Shown piece after piece: positions 1-9,807 of a stretch of 27,749 nt of DNA. The notes below the pieces were generated by a model. The model had not been told where the DNA came from. It worked only from the letters and a program-made list of their open reading frames with translations, and ran no database searches. The DNA is from Nemertoderma westbladi (lineage: Eukaryota; Xenacoelomorpha; Nemertodermatida; Nemertodermatidae). Position 1 is the first letter of the stretch. Every line of letters starts with the position of its first letter. The stretch covers positions 1-27,749 of the forward strand of contig JAUCBJ010005569.1 in the NCBI GenBank assembly GCA_032718475.1, written 5' to 3'. A program made the position numbers and the translations under genes.

Positions 1-1220
1 CACCGATTTATTCCAGAACATGTCTGGGAACGTTAACCACTGATTCTAGAATTTTGTCTTTCAAGTATATCGGTGGGTGCCGCGATATCTTAATCGACTA
101 GAATTTCAGATGGTCAAAGGGTTTAACAGATTTATTTTGCGTTTTAACGCTACTGGCACTCTGGGGGGCACTCTGTAATTAAATTTTTTTTTTTGAAGAA
201 TTTTGGTCATTTTTTTTATTTTTTGTTCTAAGCCGATTTTTAATAGAGATTCCAAATATGCAAACGGTTTGACAGAGCGACTTTTAGTTTTCGAGATATA
301 TGGACTTTCGTACACCTTAATCTGGCACAAAAATATCCAAATTTTTCGTATTTTCACTCATAAGAAGTTTATTTTCGGTTTTCTGGTGTATCCAGTGTAA
401 TGTTGCTTAGCAACTGTATCTAAGCATCAGTGGCGGTAAATTTAAACGAGTATCTGTGAACATTATAGTCCCTTTCCCATACTGTCTGACTGTGAATTCG
501 GCTCTAACGCAAATCTGTCCCTACCCACACTGCCGTACCGGTAGTGTGGGTTAATTTTTTTGGTTAGGGTCAACATAGTCAGAACCCCAACCTAACTGTA
601 ATCTAACCCTAACCCCAATATTAACCGTTTGCTCCCTAATCCTAGCTGGAACCGTCTGCCTAACCCTAGCTCATGGTAGCTAGAACAGTCACAGCTGTTA
701 GGTTAGCCTAGGATTCTGAAATTCTGATTACACGAATTACAAGATTGCAGTAGTATATGCCCAGAACGTAAATGTCAAAATCACTATGTCACAATGTCAT
801 AATCATTAATTAATATACATCGTATTGGTGATCTTTACTTAAAACCGAAAATTCCGCATGTAGCACATGGAGCACTACATGTTAAAAAAAAAATTCGTAA
901 ATTGAGTTATTTTAACTGAAAATATTGCAAAACTAAGATATTTTTATCAAACTAATCTGCTTTCGAACTTTAAATTGGATTTATTCCTATTTCATTTTTT
1001 TGCACTTTTTTATATTTTAAAATGCTATTCTAAGTAATTAAGTAATAAACACGAATATATATTGCACTAATCTACTGAATAATCGCTAAAATAATATTCT
1101 ACTAAATAAAATTAAAGAAAACGATTATAATAATAAAATTACGTAATAATACATACATAAATATAAAAATAATAAAAACAAATACAAAATAATGTAGTCA
1201 CACACCCACTCCATACGCTG
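1..1220. other. AT-rich spacer downstream of BEL copy 1, no gene seen
   Basis: No reading frame here has a recognisable domain; two short overlapping frames on opposite strands (about 106-400) look like chance openings in AT-rich DNA. There are homopolymer T runs near 185-225, a short CTAACCC-like stretch near 600-655 and one clear hairpin (523-551). If BEL copy 1 were complete, its 3' non-coding end and 3' LTR should lie here, but I found no match to the LTR sequence seen at 9807-7975 or 21319-23590. Either the 3' LTR lies beyond position 1 or it has been lost. Confidence 0.5.
523..551. repeat. Perfect 9-bp inverted repeat (hairpin)
   Basis: ACCCACACT at 523-531 pairs exactly with AGTGTGGGT at 543-551 around an 11-base loop that itself contains ACCGG. 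No poly(U)-like context or gene end explains it. It could be a small inverted-repeat relic or chance. Confidence 0.5.
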
Positions 1221-2042
1221 TTACCTTGAGGAGTCCCTAGATGTTTGTTGGATTAGGGAGGTGGTCGTGGGAAGAGTATCTTGCCTTCCATAGTTTCCGG
1301 ATACTTCTCTGTCTCTTTCCAGTAAACATAAACGACCAACTGGCCGATTGAGTTGTTGTGTTTCGAATACAATTCCAGGTTTCTTAAAGTTAAGTCGCAT
1401 GACGACGAGTTCTACCGATCGCACTAAACCATCATCTGATATGTGAGTCTCGATGATGCGACCTGTCTGCCACCTTTTACGTGGAAGATCTGATTCCACA
1501 ATAAGGACCATGTCTCCGGCGCTGACGTTTTCTTGCTGCGCAAACCACTTTGTTCGAAGTTGTAGCGTAGGAAGATAATGTTTTTTGAGATGGTCAGCGA
1601 AACGACGGGATAACAACTGCATAAGTTGCCAAGTTTGTCGGCAGTATTCGTCTCCGTCCGTGATTTCCGATTGCGGGAGCATGGCTACAGGTTTCTTTAG
1701 TAGGAAATGCGCGGGTGTTAGCGCTTCTAGGGAGTCGGGACTCGATGAGACTGGCATAAGCGGTCTCTCGTTAAGATAGGCGGCGATTTTTTCCATTAAC
1801 GTCCGCAAAAGTTCGTCGGTGAGATACGCGCGGCACGGCAATATAAAGTGAAATGCGGTCTTCACGCTCCGTATTAATCTCTCCCAACTTCCTCCCCACC
1901 AAGGGGCGTCGGCGGCGTTGAAGGTCCAGCTAGATGCTGTTACCCTTAGCTGATCGTCCACCTGTCTTTGGTTCCAATCTTTGACGTAAGCTTTGATCTC
2001 ATTATTGGCACCAATGAAGTTCGTTCCCTTGTCGGATCTCAT
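1221..2042 (-). pseudogene. BEL integrase, catalytic C-half with DUF5641-like tail
   Basis: This frame continues directly in phase from the integrase segment ending at 2070; only an in-frame TAG (2070-2072) separates them, so the methionine at 2042 is probably not a real start. Residues 2-12 carry the second catalytic Asp in RSDKGTNF. The glutamate of the DDE triad sits in WWGGSWERLIRSVK (about residues 48-61), typical of BEL/Pao integrases. From about residue 150 onward comes a basic Trp-rich region (KWFAQQENVSAGDMVLIV, RKRWQTGRI) that matches the DUF5641 type of C-terminal domain. The frame ends at TAA 1221-1223. Integrase inserts retrotransposon cDNA into the genome; this copy is split from its N-terminal half and should be inactive. 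Confidence 0.9.
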
Positions 2043-2069
2043 GGTGTTGCTAGTTCCAAAGCGAGCGAT

Positions 2070-3023
2070 CTATCGGCGTAAACTCAGTATGAAGCTGTTG
2101 GTAGATAGATCGTTCACCATATCTAGATGGATCGCTCTACAAGTCATACAGACAAAGATGACACACCATCGCTTGACTATAGTCCTAGCACGATATACTT
2201 CAATAGGGCCAAATAAATCCACACCAGTATTAGTAAAGGGTGGTTCATAGAAGCTTACTCGTTCCCTAGGTAATTCTGTCTCTCGCTGCGTTAAAGGCCT
2301 ACTAAATGCTTTCCTACAGGGTATACAGTTCCTAAGAACTTGGTTCAGAGCTCTACGGGGTTTATGGAAATAATAGCGAGTTCGAATTTCGCTAAGAACT
2401 CGTTCACTACCAGCATGGTAAAGCCTACTGTGAACATCTACAATCATCTTGACTTGTATTTCAAGATTTCTAGTGAGTATGGGAAACTTAGTGTCAAAGG
2501 ACAATGGAGCATTAGTTAATCTCCCTCCGGCACGTATTAACCCATCTATCATTGTGCTAGAGAAATGATCCCTTAAGCGAATCTGTGGATTTCTCAACAA
2601 CAGGAAATACTTATTGGAATCTTCACAGCATTGCAGGAGTCTCAGTATCTGCTTATTGGTTTCTTCATGCTCTTGGTAACTGATCTTCTCAGTCAGAAAG
2701 TCATCCGACACTTTGTAAGTGGACAGATCTTTAATAGCATGGACCTTTTCGGATATTGTTGGAGTGGTATCATTAGCGATCTTCGTCCTGGAATAGTGCT
2801 GATGGAAACATCTTTTCAGATACACGACGGCCTTACAAAGCCGATTCCAGGAGCTATAATGATTTATTGCTCTCTGCAGGAGCGGTGAGAGTCCTTGCGA
2901 GACGTCTGGTGTTCCAGATTTCCAGTCTCTTTCTCTGATTTCTACAACAGATTTGTTCGTGGTGTGGGAGTTTAGATCCACAGCGTCGTCCCTGGAGATG
3001 TGTAGTACAGACAGATCTATCAC
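2070..3023 (-). pseudogene. BEL integrase, N-terminal zinc-binding and first catalytic part
   Basis: Recognised by the HHCC zinc-binding arrangement around YHAGSERVLSEIRTRYYFH and CIPCRK (middle of the frame), followed by NTGVDLFGPIEV, which carries the first Asp of the DDE triad. The end ('LSTNSFILSLRR') runs into an in-frame TAG at 2070-2072, after which the integrase continues in the same frame to 1221. Upstream, the frame stays open without a stop to about 3216, where a one-base frame change separates it from the RNase H end; the methionine at 3023 is therefore simply the first ATG in that phase. Part of the BEL pol polyprotein and non-functional here because of the stop and frameshift. 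Confidence 0.9.
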
Positions 3024-3178
3024 AGGTTTAAATAACTTTGATTTACTCGTCCGGGTTTTAGGTTTGACTTTCTCCGCTCCCTTGGCTTGTCTAATCTCAG
3101 CCGTGGTGAGATGAGGAGGCCATTCATCCTCTTCTTTACTTAGGAAGTCAGGTCCACCTAACCAGTCTGGAGTATCTA

Positions 3179-4231
3179 TCAGTTCTTGAGGAGTTGCTCC
3201 TCTGGAAGCAATGTCGCTGGATTAATCGTCCCCGGGCAATGTCTCCATTGATCTACATTAGAGCAACTGAGTATAATGGCTACTCTGTTGGTAACGAAGA
3301 TGCTGAACTGACAGACTTCATTTGTTATATACTCCAGAACGAGTAAAGCATCAGTCCAATAGACAGTTTTCTCCAGTGGATAGTCGATCTGTTCTGTTAT
3401 ATTCCAGCCGATAGCTGTAGCGTATAGAGCCGCCTTTAACTCCGCTCGAGGAACTCGTAATTTGTTGTTTATCAAGGCCTTAGAGGTGACAAAGGCAACT
3501 TTAATTCCATCCGGAGTTTCAACCCTCAGGTAGGCTACTATACCTATTCCCATATCGCTGGCGTCTCCAAACACATGGAGTTGATAGGAATACGTGGGGA
3601 GAACGTGACCAAAATATGAATGGGAAATCGTAAAGTTCTCGATGGATGGTAGAGAATCTTCCCATTTCATCCACTTCTTTAGTAGTTCTCCCTTAAGTGG
3701 ATCATCCCATGAGTGGTTTTCGAGCCACATTTGTTGCACTAAGCTCCGAGCAACCAATATAACTGGGCTAATAACTCCCAAAGGATCGAAATAAGTTCTC
3801 AGTATACTTAGACAAATCCGTTTAGTTCTAACTGGATTATCTCGCTGTTTTAACTGGAAAAACAAGATATCTCTCTCCGTGTCCCATTTTAAACCAAGCG
3901 TCTTGGTTTCCGGAAGATCGTCCTTGATGAGGTCCAGATCTTTAACACCTCGGTCTTCTACCGGGATCGATTCCAGAAACTCACGGGAGTTACTAGTGAA
4001 TTTGGTTAGTCGAAATCCACCGCGTTGCAAGCACTCTACCGTTCCCTCGGCAACATCAATGGCTTCTTCCACCAATGGGAGGGACTTTAAATTGTCGTCC
4101 ATGTATATATCCTGTTTGATGTTGTCGATAACCACTTTAGAGAAGGCGTCTCGGTTGTCATCGGCAGTTGTACGCACTACCGAACAAGCGTTCGAGGGGC
4201 TCGAGATGATCCCGAAAGCCTGGATGGTCAT
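3179..4231 (-). pseudogene. BEL reverse transcriptase (palm/thumb) and RNase H
   Basis: The RT active site IYMDDNL is encoded at about 4090-4108, preceded by the motif-B-like AFGIISSPSNA. A BEL-typical connection follows (LGLKWDTERDILFF, then TKRICLSILRTYFDPLGVISP). RNase H follows with its acidic residues in FGDASDMGIGIV, VPRAEL and VYWTDALLVL. The frame ends out of register just after the PGTINPA segment: a one-base change near 3216 moves the coding phase to the integrase frame. It is in phase with the fragment at 4412-4834, separated by in-frame stops at 4412, 4250 and 4238. Reverse transcription and RNA removal would be its role in an intact element. Confidence 0.92.
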
Positions 4232-4411
4232 CCAGTACTACACCGGTTTTCAGTTGAGGTCTCCTTCAGGCCACCACAGAAATCGTAGGCTGTCTCGATC
4301 CCTATCCAGCGCCTTGACTTGTAAGAACATGCCTTCTATGTCTGAAGCGAATGCGATAGAATATTGCCGTAATCTTAATAGTATTCCTAACAAGGATTGG
4401 AGTAAGTTGGG
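4232..4411 (-). pseudogene. BEL reverse transcriptase core between stop codons
   Basis: This stretch keeps the same phase as the fragments on both sides and reads as RT motif A region (FASDIEGMFLQV, with the first catalytic Asp) followed by LRFLWWPEGD. It is bounded by an in-frame TGA at 4412-4414 and contains TGA at 4250-4252 and TAG at 4238-4240. Three stops within about 180 bases at the catalytic core show that this copy has decayed rather than used a programmed readthrough. Confidence 0.82.
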
Positions 4412-4834
4412 TCACGGCAATAGTAACGAGTTCAGGGATTGACCCATGTAAAGGGCGGAGCCGTCAAACACTACCCGGACTTCGTTGGATTTACCAGGCT
4501 TGGGAACGTAATGATGTGTTAGATAATACATTCTCTCTGTTACGGGTGTCTCTTCCGGTACTCGCTCCGCGTATCCTTTATTGATAAATTTCTTCAGCTG
4601 GGTTTTATACATTTCCCTGGCTTGAACGTTGGCCGTAAGGCGCCGATGTAGTTGCGCGATTCTCTTTTCCGCTAAAGGTCGGTTATTTATAAAGTTGGGT
4701 TCTCGCCGTCGGAACGGAAGACCAATCTCATAGCAACCTTTGTCTTTCAGAAAACGGGTAGTCATTTCCTGAATCTGCTTGGCTCTCTCTTCCTCGACGG
4801 ACAGGGCTTTGTCGTAGGAATTAGTAGGAATCAT
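4412..4834 (-). pseudogene. BEL reverse transcriptase, N-terminal (fingers) part
   Basis: It contains the classic entry segment of BEL/Pao reverse transcriptase: a YDKALSVEEE helix, FRRREPNFINNRPLAEKR, and then YYLTHHYVPKP and EVRVVFDGSALYMGQSLN. The ATG at 4834 overlaps the last codons of the protease-side frame, in a different phase (difference not divisible by three), so this is a frameshift break and not a separate gene. It ends at an in-frame TGA (4412-4414), after which RT continues in the same phase. Confidence 0.9.
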
Positions 4835-5529
4835 AGGTATCGTACTGCGTGTTCATCACGATTTTTGTTATTGTATCGATCTATCACTTCGTTTAATTCG
4901 TCATTATATGTGAATTGTCCGCCATGTTGATCGATAAGATGGCACAAGTTTACTTGGTTTAACCAAGTTTGATTTTCGGTGAGGAGGTCGATTGTATTTT
5001 CCTCGTCATATAATTGGTTAATATCATCATTGTCTGAGGAGTATGGTGTTCCCTCAGTTGTGGTTTCTCCCTCACTGATTTCTTCTTCCAATTCACTCAC
5101 CTGATGTATTCTCTCATTAGGTAGTCTTTCCATTAGAGTTCTACGGGAAGGTCCAGTGAAGTACCAACCTACTCTCGTTCTTCCCGCGTACGTTTGTAAT
5201 GGTTGCGGTCGAGCAGGCCGTTTTTCCAATGTCTCAAGCGCTTCGTGCGCATTTTGGCCGATTAATATCTGCACCCCTGGATAGTCAGTATTGAATCTAG
5301 GTATATTATGTTGCTGGGTAAAATGGTCTTCATCCCAGTTGTAAGGTTCCACTTGGCTAGTAGCAAAGTTCTTTATAGCCACCATTTTTACCGACCATAC
5401 GCTATGTTCTCCTAGTTCATCCTGGGGAGTGGACAACGCACCCACGTAGTAATCTGTAGCTACTGTGGATTTCCAAACCTGCATAATTCCGGAAAGGTTC
5501 AACTTAGTTCGGAACTTGGTGCTTTCCAA
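4831..5529 (-). pseudogene. BEL protease region and linker to RT (DUF1758-like), active-site Asp not visible
   Basis: The first ~110 residues resemble the retropepsin-like DUF1758 domain of BEL elements: a beta-rich segment with HSVWSVKMVAIKNF, then DYPGVQILIGQNAHE, which corresponds to the conserved ILIG end of the fold. The open phase extends upstream of 5529 to about 5563 and there reads STGYSG at the place where the family has D-T/S-G; the Asp falls at the frame junction with gag and is not seen. A long acidic linker (SELEEEISEGETTTEG...) follows. It overlaps gag by about 30 bases in another phase at its 5' end and RT at its 3' end. The initial codon at 5529 is TTG, so this is a fragment, not a true start. 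Confidence 0.72.
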
Positions 5530-7202
5530 GATGGTTGTCGGTCCGGAATAGCCAGTCGAGGAATTTCCGTTTCCGATTCAGTCTCGTACGTAAGTGCTCG
5601 ATACATAGCGGTGTTTATCATATAACAGGATTCATTTTCGTCGGAGAATTCGTCCGTGTAGAATCCTTCCATCTCAGAACTGTGGTCAGTGTCATTCACA
5701 TCACTGAATTGGACATGTAGTTCGGGCTCACTTACCTGACTCGTGCGGGTTCGGTCAAATTCTGTGTGCAGCAAGATATGATGTTTCGCGCCGCACTTAG
5801 CACACCTAGCATCTGAGTAACAGGTCCGTCGTTGGTGTCCTCGTCTGAGGCAATTATAACACAACCGTTTATCCCACATGACATCACGTCTATCCTTAAG
5901 GGATTTCTTCAAGAATTTATCACACCCACTCAAGCGATGTGGCCCGTCGCACAATGCACATTTGGGTTTGATATTACTTACTTTAACCTGTGTGGTGTTG
6001 TGCACACTTGTTCTTTCCTCGGGCTTTCTTCCATGAATTCTCTTAGGAGACGTAGGAGGAGTTATTGCCTGTTCTCTCCTGTCATTGGTTCGAGACTTAG
6101 ATTTACTTACGTCTTTCCTCATTTTATTGACATAATAAGATCTTTCGGTGTCTTTCCCACTGTTCTCCTCGTATGAGGTTTGGCTTTCGCCGTCGTCTGT
6201 ATAACACACTGGTGTTACCTTTCTCCTAGAAATGGATTTTTCACTCACCTTACTTTCCGGTGTCTTCTCTCTGGACTGCTTTAGGAGCTGTAATCTTACC
6301 TCTCCATTTAAGAATGACATGAGATCAGCCATGGTAGGGTCTCTTTGTTGCTGGTCCATCATATAGAGAACCTTTTTGTCCCAACGAGTACCTACTCCAC
6401 CCTTTGGCAAAGTAGATGCTACGGCTCCAACAACCATAGAACTCTGGTATTCCTGAGACTTACCTAACCAATCTAACTGTCTACAGATCTCCTGAATCTC
6501 ATCGGAAAACTCTATAATACCGCTGCTAAGAAACTTTCGGGGCGCTACTAGTTTCGCATACAAATACCTAGCTATGTTAGTCCTATTACCATACCTGATG
6601 TTTATTGTATCCCAAACTTGTCTTAATCCATCTGGATGTCCAATAAACTTTAACACCATTAACTTGGGAGGTCCTTCCAGGCACTCGATGAGGAATCTAA
6701 GTTTCTCTCCGTTAGATAGTACAGAGTTCTGTATGTTATCTTTATAATATTCATTAAAAGGTAACCATTTCATCTCATCTCCATTGAACTTGACGACCTC
6801 TCCCACCTTTACCGCTTGACGGGCTTCGGTTCTAGCCATTTGACGTGTAAAACTTTCTTGAACCATCGTATTATTTAATATCGAGTTATCGGTATATAAA
6901 TTTCTCGGATTATGATCAGATCTGTATGGGATATCATTATCAACAGGTTTATAATTACCCTTAATAGGGTTTACTATAGGAGTTTCTACTTCACTAGCAG
7001 TATAGATGCGTGTAGGCTCCACACCTTGCGCATGAAATACTTCAGACCTAACAGGTTGACACAATGTTACAGGGGGTGGTGGTATACCCATTTGTATATT
7101 TACTAATTTATCGCGCTCTAAGGCGATACTTTGTTGCACTTCTTGCAACTCTAACCTACTCTCTCTCACTGTTCCCTTTAACTGCTGAACAGTCCCTTCC
7201 AA
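5499..7202 (-). pseudogene. BEL gag: DUF1759-like domain and three zinc knuckles
   Basis: The 567-residue frame starts with a helical segment (VRESRLELQEVQQSIALERDK), then a Pro-rich linker. A DUF1759-type gag domain follows (about residues 135-320: VVKFNGDEMKWLPFNEYY, LSNGEKLRFLIECLEG, ARYLYAKLVAPRKF). A basic/Ser-rich stretch leads to three CCHC-like knuckles at about 5775-5970: CALCDGPHRLSGC, CYNCLRRGHQRRTC, and CAKCGAKHH with a final His. The acidic tail runs into the protease frame in a different phase. Gag packages element RNA into cytoplasmic particles. The methionine at 7202 is not the real start: the frame upstream (7178-7444) is homologous to copy 2 and joins through a frameshift near 7215. 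Confidence 0.9.
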
Positions 7203-7444
7203 TTCGCGGACCTGCTGTGCTGTGAAGACCTTCGTTTATGGTCTTCCAGCTGCCCGAGCAGGCGAGTCATCCCCCGCTGTCCCTCGTCCACCCACTCAAC
7301 TGCTGAAGCGGGAGCCGCTAACATAGTAGCGGGGTGACGCGTAGGGATGACGGGAGACAAGTCATTTATGTCTTGCTCGGCATCCAGGACTGGATGTTGT
7401 TCCGGGGCTTGTCTACTGGGCACAGGTAGTTTAGTACTGTGCAA
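7178..7444 (-). pseudogene. BEL gag, proline-rich and coiled-coil middle segment
   Basis: Closely similar to copy 2 at about 26551-26800: both carry HSTKLPVP, a DLSPV or NLSPV segment, then WVDE followed by RRGM or QRGM. It lies in the same phase as the segment ending at 7667, with an open stretch between. The last ~16 residues (after the SSQ motif) are frameshifted relative to copy 2 and run to a stop at 7178, while gag continues in another phase from 7202. A single-base change near 7215 explains this. No enzyme motif is present; a structural part of the capsid protein. Confidence 0.82.
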
Positions 7445-7666
7445 AGGGAATTTAGAGTTAGGTTCTGGTAGTACAGGGGTCTCTATCCCAGGAGTTGCTT
7501 CAATGACAGGCCTAATTATTTCGGGCTCATCTACTATAGTAGGGAGTCTGTCTACTCTAATAATTTGGTCTGTAGGCTCTGGATTACTTAAATCTACATT
7601 AGCTAGTTGCCTTCTAACCGCAGGCGGTAAATTAGGTAACTTCTGATGGTGTGGCGTTCTTCTACG

Positions 7667-7965
7667 TCAGCTTGAATGAGATTTATTACCTCTACCTTCA
7701 GGATCTGTTGTATCGCCTTCATCAGAGGAGGTAAATCCCTGTCTTCTGGGAGTAGATCGACTCAGCAACTGCATCTGAGTAGCTGTTCTCTGTTTATTTA
7801 AGTAATCTTGCTTCACTTGAAGATTTTCCAACTCTAGTTGGGTTGTCTCTTCAGATGCCTTCTGTTCTGCTTCTACCACTGCTGCTGCCGCTTTTCTTTC
7901 AGCTTCTGCCACTGCCGCTGCCGCTGCCGCTTTCTTTCTGACTTCTATCTGTTTTTTCTTTAGTT
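7667..7965 (-). pseudogene. BEL gag, Ala/Glu/Lys-rich coiled-coil segment at the deletion junction
   Basis: Reading leftward from about 7965 the frame gives QLKKKQIEVRKKAAAAA and then alternating Ala, Glu and Lys, followed by TTQLELEN and STPRRQGFTSSDEGDTTD. It is homologous to copy 2 at about 25910-26320. An in-frame TGA at 7667-7669 interrupts it; beyond the stop the same phase continues to match copy 2. Immediately upstream (7966-7980) the sequence changes abruptly to LTR sequence, so the N-terminal gag region present in copy 2 (from 24774) is deleted. The first ATG, at 7912, is internal and probably not a native start. Confidence 0.83.
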
Positions 7966-8628
7966 GTCCCCCCTCTTTACCTATGCCAAGCAGCCCTGAT
8001 GTAGTACCGGGGTCAATTTAACTATTACGGTATGTATAACAAGCACAATTACTGTAGGAAAAAACTTGGGGAGTTGGAGGTTGCGAATACTCGCATAGAC
8101 TCTGAATAATAAATATTACGCTACCCGTGCAGACTATTTAAATAAAATACAGACCAAATGCTGGCAGACTACTGTCAAGCCTAAATAAACTACAGTATAT
8201 GCAGACTCCGAAATGGTTAGGTAGTAGGCGTTCTAACCGAGTAGTACGACTTATTCTTTCGGGGGGATTTACCTTACAGCACTGGATGCCCCCACCTTCC
8301 TAACTAGCACTTTATCGGACAGACACTCTACGCACACTGCAATAGCCTCAGACCTAACAACAGCTAGACAACAATCCGGCCAACAAATTATTTATACAAT
8401 CTGAGCAGGCTTACACGCCTTCTGCTCAATATTACACTTACAGATAAATAAAACTGACAGAAATAAGTAAAATCCCAATAAAAAACCAGGGCTGCAGTCC
8501 CCGATTAAATATCAAGACCTACCGGTATATAATTATCACAATCGAAATAATACTGGGTACCTGTAAGTACCGGTTCGGGTGATTAGGCAGTTAGGCCTAC
8601 AGTTTACCGTCCGACCGGTACATTCGAC

Positions 8629-8634
8629 TTTATT
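8629..8634 (-). terminator. Candidate polyadenylation signal in BEL LTR, copy 1
   Basis: AATAAA on the minus strand within GCAATAAAGTCGAATGTACCGG. The same signal is conserved in copy 2 at 22546-22551 (GCAATAAAGTTGAAAGTACCGG), which supports a role in ending element transcripts. Confidence 0.4.
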
Positions 8635-8891
8635 GCCTACGGCGCAATAAAGAAACTTAAAATCTATTATTGTTCGCGCTTTTAGACTTTTAGCAGTTTA
8701 ACCTGCCAATTTTAGTTGTCCTCTTGCTTATAAATCGACTTTAGCCTATATCGATTATTTAGTGTACTGAAGTTACATCAGCCGAAGCCAGTCTGTGCGC
8801 GATCATTCACCCACAGTTTTGGGAGACTGGATTCGGGTGCCTTGAGAGTTATTGCAATGTAGACCTACTGTATTATTCGATTGATCATTAC

Positions 8892-8899
8892 TATATAAT
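8892..8899 (-). promoter_or_regulatory. Candidate TATA box of BEL LTR, copy 1
   Basis: The minus strand reads GATTATATAGT here, in a block conserved with copy 2 (TATATAAG at 22290-22297). It lies about 260 bases before a conserved AATAAA, the spacing expected of a U3-R-U5 LTR. Placement as the core promoter is inference. Confidence 0.35.
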
Positions 8900-9055
8900 C
8901 TCTGACAAATATATTTACTTTCGGGGAAATATTAACAGTTCCTTTAGGACGTGGTGCTTTAAGTATAAAAACAGAGTTATGACTTATACTAATCACAACT
9001 AGATGTCCATAGAGTTTCGTAAATAGCGCATTCTTTAGGAGATGCTTTATTATCT

Positions 9056-9105
9056 TTCACACTAATTCACACGACTTCACACTACTTCACACTACTGCGC
9101 ACTAA
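9056..9105. repeat. Five 10-bp tandem repeats inside BEL LTR, copy 1
   Basis: Units are TTCACACTAA, TTCACACGAC, TTCACACTAC, TTCACACTAC and TGCGCACTAA. Copy 2 shows a more diverged 10-bp periodicity at the equivalent place (ATTAGTGTGC, AGTATTGTGC, AGCATTGTGT near 22091-22120), so the array predates the split of the two copies. It lies upstream of the TATA-like element, consistent with a U3 regulatory array, but no factor is recognised. Confidence 0.7.
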
Positions 9106-9807
9106 TCTGCCGACCGTCACTGAATTTGATCATATATAAGGAGGATTGCAACTGACACACGTAGGGATTATGAAATAGCATTTAATTCACACAAAAACCA
9201 CTATTATTTAAGTCGCAATTGATACCGGTAAACCTGTTCCTCTTACCTTCAGTAATCAAGACGATTGGGGGCTTTATGATTATTTATTGGTATTCTCCAA
9301 ATATAACAGCAATATCCATTAATATCACAACAATTAATAACAGAAGTAAAATAATGCGGTGAACAGTCAGTATGTGTTACTTATGCAGTTATGAAATATA
9401 TGACCAGTTAAGGTGATTAAGTCATGCAATCAGAATAGGTTCGTCAGATAATAGATTTACGTTCTTATAATCAAAGCCATCTGATGTTTAGGCCAAAGTC
9501 TGAAACTTCTTCACAGAAGTACAGAAGATTCCGAGCCGGTTCTGGTGCTCAGAAAAAGGTAAACAAAGACCGTAATGCATTGCGCGGGTTTCCATAGGCC
9601 TCTGTCAGACATAAGGGGGAAAATCGCTCTGATTGGCTGAATAGGCAGAACAAAGAAAAGTTCCACGTCCACAGAGAATCAGCTGATAGATGTCGTCACA
9701 CCAGCTCCAATTCCTTCCCGTCGCGTAGTTGGACAAATTCAGGGCTATTTTAGAGTATTCTGCGCATTGCGGAAAAATGACTTGTTATGTCCGCAAAAGC
9801 TTTTACA

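Larger units (their letters stand above)
1221..9807 (-). mobile_element. BEL/Pao LTR retrotransposon, copy 1 (degenerate; 3' LTR not seen)
   Basis: Reading from 9807 leftward, the order is 5' LTR, gag (Ala-rich coiled coil, DUF1759-like region, three zinc knuckles), protease remnant, reverse transcriptase with YMDD, RNase H, and integrase with HHCC and DDE motifs plus a DUF5641-like tail. Integrase after RNase H and these domain families are diagnostic of BEL/Pao. The frame is broken by in-frame stops at 7667, 4412, 4250, 4238 and 2070 and by frame changes near 7215, 5530-5560, 4831 and 3216, so the copy cannot encode a working polyprotein. It entered an older LINE: LINE homology stops at 9808 and the LTR starts at 9807. 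Compared with copy 2 (21319-27749) it lacks the leader and the first part of gag. The 1221 limit is the integrase stop codon, not a true element end. Confidence 0.93.
7975..9807 (-). repeat. 5' LTR of BEL copy 1 (3' boundary uncertain)
   Basis: On the minus strand it begins TGTAAAAGC at 9807, the same bases that open the corresponding block of copy 2 at 21319. Homology with copy 2 runs with indels to about 7975, where copy 1 jumps into gag. Strongly shared blocks include CACGTCCTAAAGGAACTG (about 8930-8950), GATTATATAG (about 8891-8900), the GGTGAATGATCGCGCACAGA segment (about 8795-8815) and the GGCTGCTTGGCATAGGTAAAG block at the end. I could not place the exact LTR end or a primer binding site. 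Length is at least about 1.8 kb, long for an LTR. No second copy is available in the window to confirm that it is terminal. Confidence 0.72.

Noticed and set aside
106-400. Two overlapping small frames on opposite strands
   Set aside because: AT-rich, no motif, no codon pattern; mutually overlapping chance frames.
596-660. CTAACCCTAACCCC, telomere-like
   Set aside because: Only two adjacent exact units, then irregular words; too short for an interstitial telomeric array.
1221-7912. Programmed stop readthrough or alternative genetic code in BEL copy 1
   Set aside because: Stops are both TGA and TAG, lie within catalytic regions and coexist with at least four frameshifts, and the USP gene reads with the standard code. 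Decay is the simpler explanation.
7966-7985. Splicing as the cause of the LTR-gag fusion in copy 1
   Set aside because: A donor-like AGGTAAAG exists in copy 2, but in copy 1 the GTAAAG itself is retained with extra G residues, which splicing would have removed. Deletion fits better.
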